This document shows positions 42,868-50,867 of a stretch of DNA of 62,874 nucleotides, piece by piece (positions within the stretch are counted from its first letter, which is position 1; each line of letters opens with the position of its first letter). The notes below the pieces were generated by a model. It made no database searches, was not told the origin of the DNA, and saw only the letters and a list, made by a program, of their open reading frames with translations. The position numbers were made by a program, and so were the translations under genes. The stretch comes from Flavobacterium psychrophilum. Lineage in GTDB: Bacteria; Bacteroidota; Bacteroidia; Flavobacteriales; Flavobacteriaceae. Location: positions 1 through 62,874 of the forward strand of contig CAMAQD010000020.1 in NCBI GenBank assembly GCA_945860385.1, read 5' to 3'.

Positions 42868-45087
42868 TTAGTTTTGGCTTTCAGGTTCCATTAATAGTTT
42901 TGTTGTTTTCAGAATATTTTCAGATAAATTGGTGAGCCAAATTAATTGCTCGATTACGAGTTGGGCTTCTTGCATTTTTAATTGAAAGGCCTCTTCATCC
43001 ATAGAAATTCCCTCTTTTAATTCTCTGGCTCGGATATTTTTTAATTCGGTAAATCGAAGTGCCAAATCGACTTGATCTGTTTTTTCTGCTTCATCAATAA
43101 TGTCCTCGTTCAAAAGCACGATGGCGTGGTCAAGATTTTTTGTAACAGTATTCACCACAACATTAAAAGCCTTCGAAGCTGAAGACGTTTTATGGGATTG
43201 TATGTAAGTGCCTAATGAGGCTGATGATGACAGTAGAGTGTGATTTAGAACCGCTAGTTTATAAACTTGGGGCAATTGTTTTTGTTTTGATTTTGGCTCC
43301 TGTGCCATTCTTTGAAAAGATGCCATAAGATTTCCTATTTCGATAAAAGCATTTTTTCTCGCTAATCGATAGGAAGTGGAAACTTCCCCTTTTTTGTTGT
43401 AAAATAGGGAGATTTCTTTCAAGTATTTCTGATTTGCTTTGATAGAATTTTTCAAATAAACCGGGATTTTTAAAAATTCCCAAGAAGGCCATAAAAAGTG
43501 GTTGGCAAGAAATGCCAATAGACTTCCAACTAGCGTGTCAACAACTCGATATTGTAAAACTTCGGTGATATTTGGGGTTAATATTCCGAAAATAAAAACA
43601 ATATACATCGTGACAAAAATGGCACTGATTTTATAATTAGTTTGTGCGAATGAAAAGCCTAATAGAATACAAAGAATGGTCAGTGAGCTAATAATAATGT
43701 TGTTGTGAACGAAATAGAGGATTCCAAAAGCAATTAATCCTCCTACAATTGTTCCGAAAATCCTTTCGAATGATCTCTTTTTTGTCAATCCATATCCGGG
43801 ACGCATAATTACGACTATAGTTAGTAAAATCCAATATTCGTTATGAAAATAGAGTATTTTGTTAATGACAAGCCCAACTAAAATAGTCACGGTCAACCGC
43901 AACGAATGCCTGAAAATAGTGGAGGAAAAGCTAAAATTTTCGATTAAGGTACTCCAAAGATAATATTGGGGCGTTAAGAATTTTTCTAAATCTTTATCTC
44001 TTCCATTAAAATCAGAAGAGCTAATTTTAGCAGAAAATGCACGTTGTACAATTTTAATTTTTTCAACCTGTTTCTCGGCATATTGCAACATAGTGGTTAA
44101 CATAAAAACCCCTTCAGAAGCTTCAATTTTACCAAGATTAGAACTGTAATCAGAAATGGAAAGTTCTAATGCGTTCAAATCTTTGATCAAGTTATTTTTT
44201 GGAACAAAATTATTCTCTTTTTTTACACTTTTGGAAAGTCTTTTTAAACTTGAAGCAAGATTGTAAGCCAGTGTTTGATAGGTTAGTAGTACTTCGGGAT
44301 GTTCTTCAAATTTTCTGTGCAACTTGTTATGGTCGAATGAAGTTGATAATGCAAGTTCAAGAATTTCCAACAGGGAAACAAAAACGATGAGCAGTTTCCG
44401 GTTTTGATTAGATGAACCTGAGTAATTGCTGATTAAAACCTCCCTAATGTTTTGATGAATTTCATTTATTTCTACCTGAAGATGAAGCTGTTTTTCGATA
44501 ATCGCCTTTTTATCTGCATAAGGATTCCAAAGATCTCCTCTTAGTTTCAGGTATTTGGCAGTTAGTTTTATACATTCTGCAATTTGTAATTCGAGATAGC
44601 GGTAAGGCCAGATGTAATTAAAAATAAGTGAAATTAACAGGTAAAATATACCTCCCGCGAAGAGTAGTAAAACGTGTTGAATCATTCCCCAGCCAGTTCC
44701 CAAATGTGCAAATGCCAACGAAACCGAAAGCAAAACTGAAAATGAAACCACTGTAGCTCTTCTTCCAAATACGGACAACATAGACAAGAAAAAAATTAGT
44801 ACTGCCACAAAAGGATAAAAAATCCAAGAATACGGATGGCTTATGTTGACCAATAAATTTGTGCCAGAAATAAGGATTATGGTAACGAAGATGCCCTGAA
44901 TTTTGTCTTTGAGACTGCTTGGAATGTCGCTTGGATAGGTTAAAAAAGCTCCGATAGCAATAGTAAATCCTATTTCAAAATCACCTAGGTAGGTAAACAG
45001 TAAAACCGGAATAACAGCAGCTATAGTTACCTTTAGTGCATTTGTAAAGTACGAGCTATCTGTAAATTTTTTAATGTGTTCAATCAT
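42868..45087 (-). CDS. FUSC family membrane transporter (YccS/YhfK-like)
   Basis: A 739-residue membrane protein with two blocks of about five helices (about 15-155 and 395-520). Each is followed by a cytoplasmic helical domain, as in YccS and the aromatic acid exporter family. Recognisable parts are IAAVIPVLLFTYLGDFEIGF and LLTIVVIMRPGYGLTKKRSF, the latter with the conserved RPG and the following basic stretch. The substrate is unknown. It is a single gene, convergent with ruvX. Confidence 0.88.
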   Translation of the reverse strand: MIEHIKKFTDSSYFTNALKVTIAAVIPVLLFTYLGDFEIGFTIAIGAFLTYPSDIPSSLKDKIQGIFVTIILISGTNLLVNISHPYSWIFYPFVAVLIFFLSMLSVFGRRATVVSFSVLLSVSLAFAHLGTGWGMIQHVLLLFAGGIFYLLISLIFNYIWPYRYLELQIAECIKLTAKYLKLRGDLWNPYADKKAIIEKQLHLQVEINEIHQNIREVLISNYSGSSNQNRKLLIVFVSLLEILELALSTSFDHNKLHRKFEEHPEVLLTYQTLAYNLASSLKRLSKSVKKENNFVPKNNLIKDLNALELSISDYSSNLGKIEASEGVFMLTTMLQYAEKQVEKIKIVQRAFSAKISSSDFNGRDKDLEKFLTPQYYLWSTLIENFSFSSTIFRHSLRLTVTILVGLVINKILYFHNEYWILLTIVVIMRPGYGLTKKRSFERIFGTIVGGLIAFGILYFVHNNIIISSLTILCILLGFSFAQTNYKISAIFVTMYIVFIFGILTPNITEVLQYRVVDTLVGSLLAFLANHFLWPSWEFLKIPVYLKNSIKANQKYLKEISLFYNKKGEVSTSYRLARKNAFIEIGNLMASFQRMAQEPKSKQKQLPQVYKLAVLNHTLLSSSASLGTYIQSHKTSSASKAFNVVVNTVTKNLDHAIVLLNEDIIDEAEKTDQVDLALRFTELKNIRARELKEGISMDEEAFQLKMQEAQLVIEQLIWLTNLSENILKTTKLLMEPESQN

Positions 45088-45206
45088 AGATGATGAGTTG
45101 TCAGCAAAGGTAAGAAATGTGCTATATTATTTCTAATATAATCGACTTTGATTTTTAAACTTAATTTAATTATCAATCAAGGATAATTGAATGCACATTT
45201 TTTTAC

Positions 45207-45214
45207 TATTTTTG
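45207..45214 (+). promoter_or_regulatory. Candidate promoter of def
   Basis: TATTTTTG (-7 box) with TTG 17 bases upstream at 45187-45189. The def start codon is 62 bases downstream. Confidence 0.5.
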
Positions 45215-45275
45215 CAAACTGAATTTAATAAACGGAATTCTGATTTTGTAGTAGATAATACTTAAAACAATACTA

Positions 45276-45863
45276 ATGATTTTACCAATTGTAGGATATG
45301 GCGATCCAATTTTAAGAAAGGTAGGAGAGGAGATTACCGCAGAGTATCCCAATCTGAATGAGACTATCGCGAATATGTATGAAACTATGTATAATGCCTT
45401 TGGTGTAGGACTAGCGGCTCAACAAGTTGGTTTGAACATTCGACTTTTTGTGATTGATACAACTCCTTTTGGCGAAGATGAAGATTTACCAATGGATGAA
45501 CAGCAGCAATTAAAAGGGTTTAAACGCACTTTTATCAATGCTAAAATGTTGAAAGAAGAAGGTGAATTATGGAGTTTTAACGAAGGTTGTCTCAGCATTC
45601 CTGATGTTCGCGAAGAAGTATATCGGAACGAAAAAATCACTATTGAATATTGCGACGAAGATTTCAATTTAAAAACCGAAGTTTTCGATGGTTTGATTGC
45701 ACGCGTCATTCAACACGAATACGACCATAACGAAGGAATCTTATTTACGGATTTGATTTCGACATTGAAAAGACAATTAAATAAAAAGAAATTGCAAAAC
45801 ATTATGGATGGCAAAGCTAGACCTGATTATAGAATGAAATTTTGCAATAAAAAAGGACGATAA
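45276..45863 (+). CDS. def: Peptide deformylase
   Basis: Removes the N-formyl group from new proteins. The 195-residue protein has all three motifs: GVGLAAQQVG (G-x-G-x-A-A-x-Q), EGCLSIP with the metal Cys, and QHEYDHNEG (HExxH-type with both His). An internal insert (about 62-80, LPMDEQQQLKGF) is common in this phylum. It is followed 53 bases later by the DUF5606 gene and then mazG, an order that is familiar in Bacteroidota. Confidence 0.97.
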   Translation: MILPIVGYGDPILRKVGEEITAEYPNLNETIANMYETMYNAFGVGLAAQQVGLNIRLFVIDTTPFGEDEDLPMDEQQQLKGFKRTFINAKMLKEEGELWSFNEGCLSIPDVREEVYRNEKITIEYCDEDFNLKTEVFDGLIARVIQHEYDHNEGILFTDLISTLKRQLNKKKLQNIMDGKARPDYRMKFCNKKGR

Positions 45864-45916
45864 ATATTCAATAGTAATAGTAAGTACAATATCAATTTTA
45901 AAAAATATAAATTAAA

Positions 45917-46402
45917 ATGAATTTAGAAAAAATATTATCAATTTCTGGGAAACCCGGTTTGTATGCATTAAAAGTTCAAACTCGTACTGGATTTTTGGCT
46001 GAATCCTTAGTCGATGGAAAAAAAATATCTGTTGGTTTGAAAGTAAACGTAAGTTTACTCTCTGAAATTTCTATCTACACTATTAACGCGGAAAAACCTT
46101 TGACAGAAGTGATGAGAAACATCGCCATCAAAGAAAATGAAGGTCCAGCAATTTCACATAAAGAAGATAATGCAACATTGGTTGCTTATTTTTCAGAAAT
46201 TCTTCCTGAATACGATTCTGAACGAGTTTACCCGTCTGATATCAAAAAAGTTTTAAATTGGTATAATTTACTTCAAGCTAAAGGAATGGTTTCTAAAGAA
46301 GAACCAATAATCGACAACGCGGAGGAAATTAAAGAAAGTGTTGTAGAAGAAGTAATTGCCGAAAAAGCTACAGTCAAAAAAGCAAAAGCTAAAAAAGAGT
46401 AA
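45917..46402 (+). CDS. DUF5606 domain protein
   Basis: A 161-residue cytosolic protein with the conserved start LEKILSISGKPGLYALKVQT, a middle VMRNIAIKENEGPAIS, and SDIKKVLNWYNLLQAKGMV. The last 30 residues are a charged tail rich in Lys, Glu and Ala (KKAKAKKE). The family is almost confined to Bacteroidota and usually lies next to def and mazG, as here. Function unknown; the position suggests a translation-linked or nucleotide-related housekeeping role. Confidence 0.88.
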   Translation: MNLEKILSISGKPGLYALKVQTRTGFLAESLVDGKKISVGLKVNVSLLSEISIYTINAEKPLTEVMRNIAIKENEGPAISHKEDNATLVAYFSEILPEYDSERVYPSDIKKVLNWYNLLQAKGMVSKEEPIIDNAEEIKESVVEEVIAEKATVKKAKAKKE

Positions 46403-46425
46403 TCAAACTTTCTAAAATATATTTT

Positions 46426-46460
46426 AATCCTGTCACGATGTTTTCCTGACAGGATTTCTT
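46426..46460 (+). terminator. Terminator after the DUF5606 gene
   Basis: Stem AATCCTGTCA / TGACAGGATT around CGATGTTTTCC, followed by TTCTTATTTTT. It separates the def unit from mazG, only 25 bases upstream of the mazG ATG, so it may also work as an attenuator. Confidence 0.8.
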
Positions 46461-46484
46461 ATTTTTACACAAAACACAAATACA

Positions 46485-47258
46485 ATGAACTCCAAAAAAA
46501 ACCAACTCCAAGCTTTCGAACGATTATTGAATATTATGGACGATTTGCGCGAAAAGTGTCCTTGGGATAAAAAGCAAACAATCCAAACTTTGCGCCATTT
46601 GACTATCGAAGAAACCTACGAATTGGGCGATGCTATTTTGGATAATGATTTGAACGAAGTCAAGAAGGAATTAGGAGATTTGTTATTGCACATTGTTTTT
46701 TATGCCAAAATTGGAAGTGAAACTAACGATTTTGACATTGCCGATGTGTGCAATGAAATTTGTGAAAAACTCATTCACCGTCATCCGCATATTTATAGCG
46801 ATGTAGTGGTTAAAGATGAGGAAGAAGTGAAACAAAATTGGGAAAAACTAAAACTTAAAGAAGGTAAAAAATCGGTTCTCGAAGGTGTGCCAAAAAGTTT
46901 ACCAGCTCTAGTGAAAGCAAGCCGAATACAGGATAAAGTGAAGGGAGTGGGCTTCGATTGGGAAGAACCGCATCAGGTTTGGGATAAAGTACAAGAAGAG
47001 TTAGCAGAACTTCAAGTTGAGGTTGAGTCTGGAAATCAAGATAAAATGGAATCCGAGTTTGGAGACGTCTTGTTTTCGATGATTAACTATGCACGATTTT
47101 TAAATATAAATCCTGAAGACGCTTTGGAACGAACCAATAAAAAATTCATCAAAAGATTTCAATACCTCGAGAGCAAAGCAGGGGAATTGGGCAAGCCATT
47201 AATGGATATGACTTTGGCAGAAATGGATATTTTTTGGGAAGAAGCCAAAAAATTATAA
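46485..47258 (+). CDS. mazG: Nucleoside triphosphate pyrophosphohydrolase MazG
   Basis: Hydrolyses NTPs to NMPs and PPi. The 257-residue protein contains two MazG domains. The first has CPWDKKQTIQTLRHLTIEET and the metal motif EETYELGDAILDND, the second has VQEELAELQVEVESGN and SEFGDVLFSMINYAR. It is full length. The final codons (FWEEAKKL) are duplicated just behind the stop as a 23-base direct repeat. Confidence 0.96.
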   Translation: MNSKKNQLQAFERLLNIMDDLREKCPWDKKQTIQTLRHLTIEETYELGDAILDNDLNEVKKELGDLLLHIVFYAKIGSETNDFDIADVCNEICEKLIHRHPHIYSDVVVKDEEEVKQNWEKLKLKEGKKSVLEGVPKSLPALVKASRIQDKVKGVGFDWEEPHQVWDKVQEELAELQVEVESGNQDKMESEFGDVLFSMINYARFLNINPEDALERTNKKFIKRFQYLESKAGELGKPLMDMTLAEMDIFWEEAKKL

Positions 47259-47311
47259 TTGAAAATCTATGATTTTCAAATATTTCAATTTTGGGAAGAA
47301 GCCAAAAAATT
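47232..47311 (+). repeat. 23-bp direct repeat of the mazG 3' end, with hairpin between
   Basis: The bases 47232-47254, covering the last mazG codons, recur identically at 47289-47311 (period 57) beyond the stop codon. Between the copies lies a perfect hairpin TTGAAAATC-TAT-GATTTTCAA (47259-47279). This looks like a recent local tandem duplication and may also mark the mazG transcript end. Confidence 0.75.
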
Positions 47312-47341
47312 TAATTTAAAATTTCTGATTAAATAAAAAAA

Positions 47342-47361
47342 AGTCTAAAATGATTTAGACT
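47342..47361 (-). terminator. Terminator of the Fnr-like regulator gene
   Basis: Stem AGTCTAAA / TTTAGACT with a run of eight or more T on the minus strand. The stop codon (47355-47357) lies inside the hairpin, so it is very close to the gene end. Confidence 0.85.
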
Positions 47362-48041
47362 ATATCTGCAATTCTCTTAAGTTTGGCAATATCTTTTATT
47401 ACTATTTTCTTGCCAATCAATCCAATCAATCCATTTTTATTAAAATCTGAAAGTAATCGAATACAACTTTCGGTTGCTGTTCCAATCATACCTGCCAATT
47501 CTTCACGAGACAATTGAATGCGCAGTGATCCATCTTCGTTTTTTCCAAATGTTTCTTCAAGATAAACGAGTGTTTCAGCTAAACGTTCTTTAACCGTTTT
47601 TTGAGAAATAGAAATCATATGTTCGCTGGCTTCTTTCAAATCACCACAAATCGTTTTCATCATATTCATTGAAAACTGATTGTTGTTGTCAAACATATTT
47701 ATTACTTCACTTTTAGGAATAAAGCAAACTTCCATATCTTCTAGAGCCACAGCACTCAAATTCGCGGGTTCATCACTAATCATCGAACGTTGTCCGAGTA
47801 ACTCTCCGGCTTTTACTAGTTTTATGATTTGGTCTTTTCCGTTAGGGCTCAATTTTGACAATTTGCAAGCACCAGATGTAACACAATATATACCATTAAC
47901 AATATCTCCTTCTTCAAATATAGGGCTCCCTTTTTTTATGGTGTAAGAGGTTTTACATTCGGCGAGTTTTATTAGTTCATCTTTATTTAACGCTTTCAAA
48001 GAGCTAAATTCTCTAACGATACACTGTTCACATTTGCCCAT
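47355..48041 (-). CDS. Crp/Fnr-family regulator, probable oxygen-responsive
   Basis: A 228-residue regulator. The cyclic-nucleotide-binding-like domain spans about 25-140. The C-terminal winged helix has LSREELAGMIGTATESCIRL as the helix-turn-helix. Cys4 and Cys7 (GKCEQC), Cys29 and Cys106 (MEVCFIP, aligned with Cys122 of E. coli FNR) could hold a [4Fe-4S] cluster, which would make it an FNR-type oxygen sensor. In the recognition helix the E. coli pattern E-x2-S-R appears as E-S-C-I-R, keeping Glu and Arg but replacing Ser, which fits a changed half-site (ATGAT rather than TTGAT). It is divergent from ccoI across a perfect 20-bp palindrome. Confidence 0.9.
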   Translation of the reverse strand: MGKCEQCIVREFSSLKALNKDELIKLAECKTSYTIKKGSPIFEEGDIVNGIYCVTSGACKLSKLSPNGKDQIIKLVKAGELLGQRSMISDEPANLSAVALEDMEVCFIPKSEVINMFDNNNQFSMNMMKTICGDLKEASEHMISISQKTVKERLAETLVYLEETFGKNEDGSLRIQLSREELAGMIGTATESCIRLLSDFNKNGLIGLIGKKIVIKDIAKLKRIADIV

Positions 48042-48066
48042 ACACAGAAATATTATTTTAGTAATG

Positions 48067-48126
48067 CAAATCTACAAAATAATATGATAATTATCATATT
48101 TTTAATTTATTCACCTATTATATTTG
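48067..48126. promoter_or_regulatory. Divergent fnr-like / ccoI promoters around a perfect palindrome
   Basis: AATATGATAATTATCATATT (48081-48100) is a perfect 20-bp palindrome. Towards ccoI, TATATTTG ends at 48126, 35.5 bases from the palindrome centre, consistent with activation. Towards the regulator gene, TAGATTTG (minus strand, 48067-48074) ends 23.5 bases from the centre. The palindrome would then lie between or over the promoter elements, consistent with negative autoregulation. Confidence 0.75.
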
Positions 48127-48150
48127 CAATCTGTAAAAACAGAAAAGTTT

Positions 48151-50529
48151 ATGGAGTTAAAATCCTGTTTCCACTGTGGGTTGGACGTTGCAAAAGAAGA
48201 CCAAATTGTCTTTGATAAAAAAATCTTTTGTTGCAACGGTTGCAAAACTGTATATGAAATTTTCAGTCTTAATGACATGACCTGCTATTATGATTTCGAA
48301 AAATCTCCCGGAGCAACACCTCTGGATATTGCAGGAAAATATGATTTTTTAGACAATGAAAGTATTGTTTCAAAACTTTTAGAATTTCAGGAAGACAGAA
48401 CAGCCATTATTTCATTGAGTATTCCGCACATTCATTGTAGTTCTTGTATTTGGATTCTTGAAAATCTTCAAAAACTACAAAAAGGAATCAGTACTTCACA
48501 AGTAAATTTTCCGGAGAAAAAAGTTCGTATCACTTACAATCCCGAGGTTGTTTCACTAAAAGCAATTGTGCATTTATTGAGTTCTATTGGTTACGAACCC
48601 TACATCAGTTTAGAAAATTATGAAACAGGAAAAAACAACGTCGATAGAAGCTTGACCTATAAATTAGGCTTGGCCTTCTTTTGTTTTGGCAATATTATGC
48701 TACTTTCTTTTCCTGAGTATTTTGAAGTGAAAGAATTTTGGTTAGATACTTATAAACCTTTTTTTCGTTGGTTAATTTTTGCTTTGTCCTTGCCGTCTTT
48801 CTTGTATTCAGCAAGCGGTTACTATATTTCAGCTTATAAAAGTATCAAATCAGGAATGTTGAATATCGATATTCCAATCGCTTTAGGGATTATTATATTC
48901 TTCATTCGAAGTACTTTCGATATCGTAATGGATTATGGTTCGGGTTTTTTCGATAGCTTGACAGGTTTGATTTTCTTTATGCTTCTGGGTAAAATGTTCC
49001 AAATCAAAACCTATAGTTTCCTGAGTTTCGAGAGGGATTTTAAATCATATTTTCCAATTGCAATTACGAGAATCAATACTGATTTTTCTGAAGAAAGCGT
49101 TCCAATTTATGATATCGAAAAAGGGAATCGTCTTTTAATTAGAAACCAAGAACTGATTCCCGTTGATGGTATTTTAATCTCCGAAAAAGCCGAAATTGAT
49201 TATAGTTTTGTAACGGGAGAAGCTATTCCTATTACTAAAAAATCAGGCGATAAAGTTTTCGCTGGTGGAAAACAAATAGGAAAAGTGATTGAAATGGAAG
49301 TTTTGCATTCGGTTTCACAAAGCTATTTGACGCAACTTTGGAGTAACGATGTTTTTCAGAAAAATGTAGAGCAAAAATACAAATCCATTACGGATACTAT
49401 TAGTCATTATTTTACGCCAATACTCTTGATTATTGCTTTTGCGGGATTTGGGTATTGGATTTTTATCGATGCTAATATTGCTTTCAATGTTTTTACAGCC
49501 GTATTAATTGTGGCTTGTCCTTGCGCATTGGCTTTGACAGCACCTTTCACGACGGGAAATGTTTTACGAATTTTAGGTAAAAAGAAATTTTACCTTAAAA
49601 ACGCATTGGTTATCGAACAATTAGCTAAAGTTGATACCATAGTTTTTGATAAAACAGGAACAATTACTACCAATAAAAAATCGAATATTTCTTTTGAAGG
49701 TGCTCAACTTTCAGAAGATAATTTAATTATTTTAAAAAACGTACTTCGGGCATCCAATCATCCGTTAAGTCGCATGTTGTATGATTTTTTACCAGAATGT
49801 AAAAGGTTGAAAATTATTAATTTTGAAGAAATCACCGGGAAAGGAATTCAAGCCAATATTGATGGAACTCAAATTGAGGTTGGTTCAGCAGATTTTGTTG
49901 GCAAAAAGGAGGGAGATAACATTCAGCAAACATCGGTTCACATTAAGATAAATGAAATTTATTTTGGTAAGTACATTTTCAATAATCAATATAGAGAAGG
50001 TTTAGCCGAGCTTTTCGAAAAATTAAGTGTCAATTATAAAATCAAGGTTTTGTCTGGAGATAACGAAGGGGAACGTACTTCTTTAGAAGCTATTTTACCA
50101 AAAAGTACCGAATTAATTTTCAATCAAAAACCAGAGCAGAAACTAGAATTCATAAAAAAATTACAAGAAAACGGTCAAAACGTGATGATGGTTGGCGACG
50201 GGCTAAATGATGCTGGAGCTTTGGCGCAAAGTAATATAGGAATTTCGATTTCTGAAAACGTTAATGTTTTTTCGCCTGCCTGCGATGCAATTTTAGATGC
50301 TAGTGAATTTAAAACAATGAATTATTTTTTAAAATTATCTAAGAAATCAATTACAACAATAAAGATGAGTTTTGTCCTGTCGATTTTATATAATATTGTA
50401 GGATTATCATTCGCAATTACAGGAAACTTATTGCCATTAGTAGCTGCGATAATAATGCCTTTAAGCACTGTGACGATTGTTAGTTTTGTTACTATTGTTA
50501 GTAATTTTTATGCAAATAGATTGAAATAG
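48151..50529 (+). CDS. ccoI: cbb3-associated copper-translocating P-type ATPase
   Basis: P1B-type ATPase supplying copper for the cbb3 oxidase (CcoI/FixI). The 792-residue protein has an N-terminal Cys-rich metal-binding part (CFHCG, FCCNGC), a heavy-metal-associated-like domain with HCSSCIWI, eight membrane helices with the CPC motif in VACPCALALTAPF, DKTGTITT with the phosphorylated Asp, and GDGLNDAGALAQS. The ATG at 48151 is used; an upstream TTG at 48124 lies in the promoter box. It leads the oxidase cluster but is separated from ccoS by a second regulated promoter. Confidence 0.95.
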   Translation: MELKSCFHCGLDVAKEDQIVFDKKIFCCNGCKTVYEIFSLNDMTCYYDFEKSPGATPLDIAGKYDFLDNESIVSKLLEFQEDRTAIISLSIPHIHCSSCIWILENLQKLQKGISTSQVNFPEKKVRITYNPEVVSLKAIVHLLSSIGYEPYISLENYETGKNNVDRSLTYKLGLAFFCFGNIMLLSFPEYFEVKEFWLDTYKPFFRWLIFALSLPSFLYSASGYYISAYKSIKSGMLNIDIPIALGIIIFFIRSTFDIVMDYGSGFFDSLTGLIFFMLLGKMFQIKTYSFLSFERDFKSYFPIAITRINTDFSEESVPIYDIEKGNRLLIRNQELIPVDGILISEKAEIDYSFVTGEAIPITKKSGDKVFAGGKQIGKVIEMEVLHSVSQSYLTQLWSNDVFQKNVEQKYKSITDTISHYFTPILLIIAFAGFGYWIFIDANIAFNVFTAVLIVACPCALALTAPFTTGNVLRILGKKKFYLKNALVIEQLAKVDTIVFDKTGTITTNKKSNISFEGAQLSEDNLIILKNVLRASNHPLSRMLYDFLPECKRLKIINFEEITGKGIQANIDGTQIEVGSADFVGKKEGDNIQQTSVHIKINEIYFGKYIFNNQYREGLAELFEKLSVNYKIKVLSGDNEGERTSLEAILPKSTELIFNQKPEQKLEFIKKLQENGQNVMMVGDGLNDAGALAQSNIGISISENVNVFSPACDAILDASEFKTMNYFLKLSKKSITTIKMSFVLSILYNIVGLSFAITGNLLPLVAAIIMPLSTVTIVSFVTIVSNFYANRLK

Positions 50530-50577
50530 ATTAATTATTTCCTTGTTTTTATCTTACATTTGACTGAACCTTGAAAA

Positions 50578-50622
50578 TATGATAATTATCATAATTTGAG
50601 AGAAATCCTTAAAGTATATTTG
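50578..50622 (+). promoter_or_regulatory. ccoS-ccoNOQP promoter with Fnr-type palindrome
   Basis: TATGATAATTATCATA (50578-50593) is a perfect 16-bp palindrome. The -7 box TATATTTG (50615-50622) ends 36.5 bases from its centre. The ccoS ATG at 50641 follows 18 bases after the box. This is the same geometry as at ccoI, hemN, korA and the ferredoxin gene. Confidence 0.78.
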
Positions 50623-50640
50623 CTAAATCAAATTGTTTTT

Positions 50641-50838
50641 ATGAGTGTTATATATTTACTTATTTCCATCAGTATTGTTGTGGCTGTATTTTTCTTTTTA
50701 GCTTTTATAAGAGCTGTAAAATCGGGTCAATACGATGATGATTATACTCCTTCAGTTCGAATGCTTTTTGACGACGAACTTATTAAGAAAGCAAGTGATG
50801 ACACTATCCAGATTACTGAAAATAATCCTAAACCTTAA
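50641..50838 (+). CDS. ccoS: cbb3-type oxidase assembly protein CcoS
   Basis: A 65-residue membrane protein. One N-terminal helix (MSVIYLLISISIVVAVFFFL) is followed by the CcoS signature GQYDDDYTPSVRMLFDDE. It is needed for cofactor insertion in cbb3 oxidases where studied. The ATG at 50641 is preferred over an in-frame start at 50596, which would lie within the promoter and upstream of the predicted transcript start. ccoNO starts 29 bases downstream. Confidence 0.92.
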   Translation: MSVIYLLISISIVVAVFFFLAFIRAVKSGQYDDDYTPSVRMLFDDELIKKASDDTIQITENNPKP

Positions 50839-50867
50839 ATTTTTAAACCAATAAACAAGTACTATTT

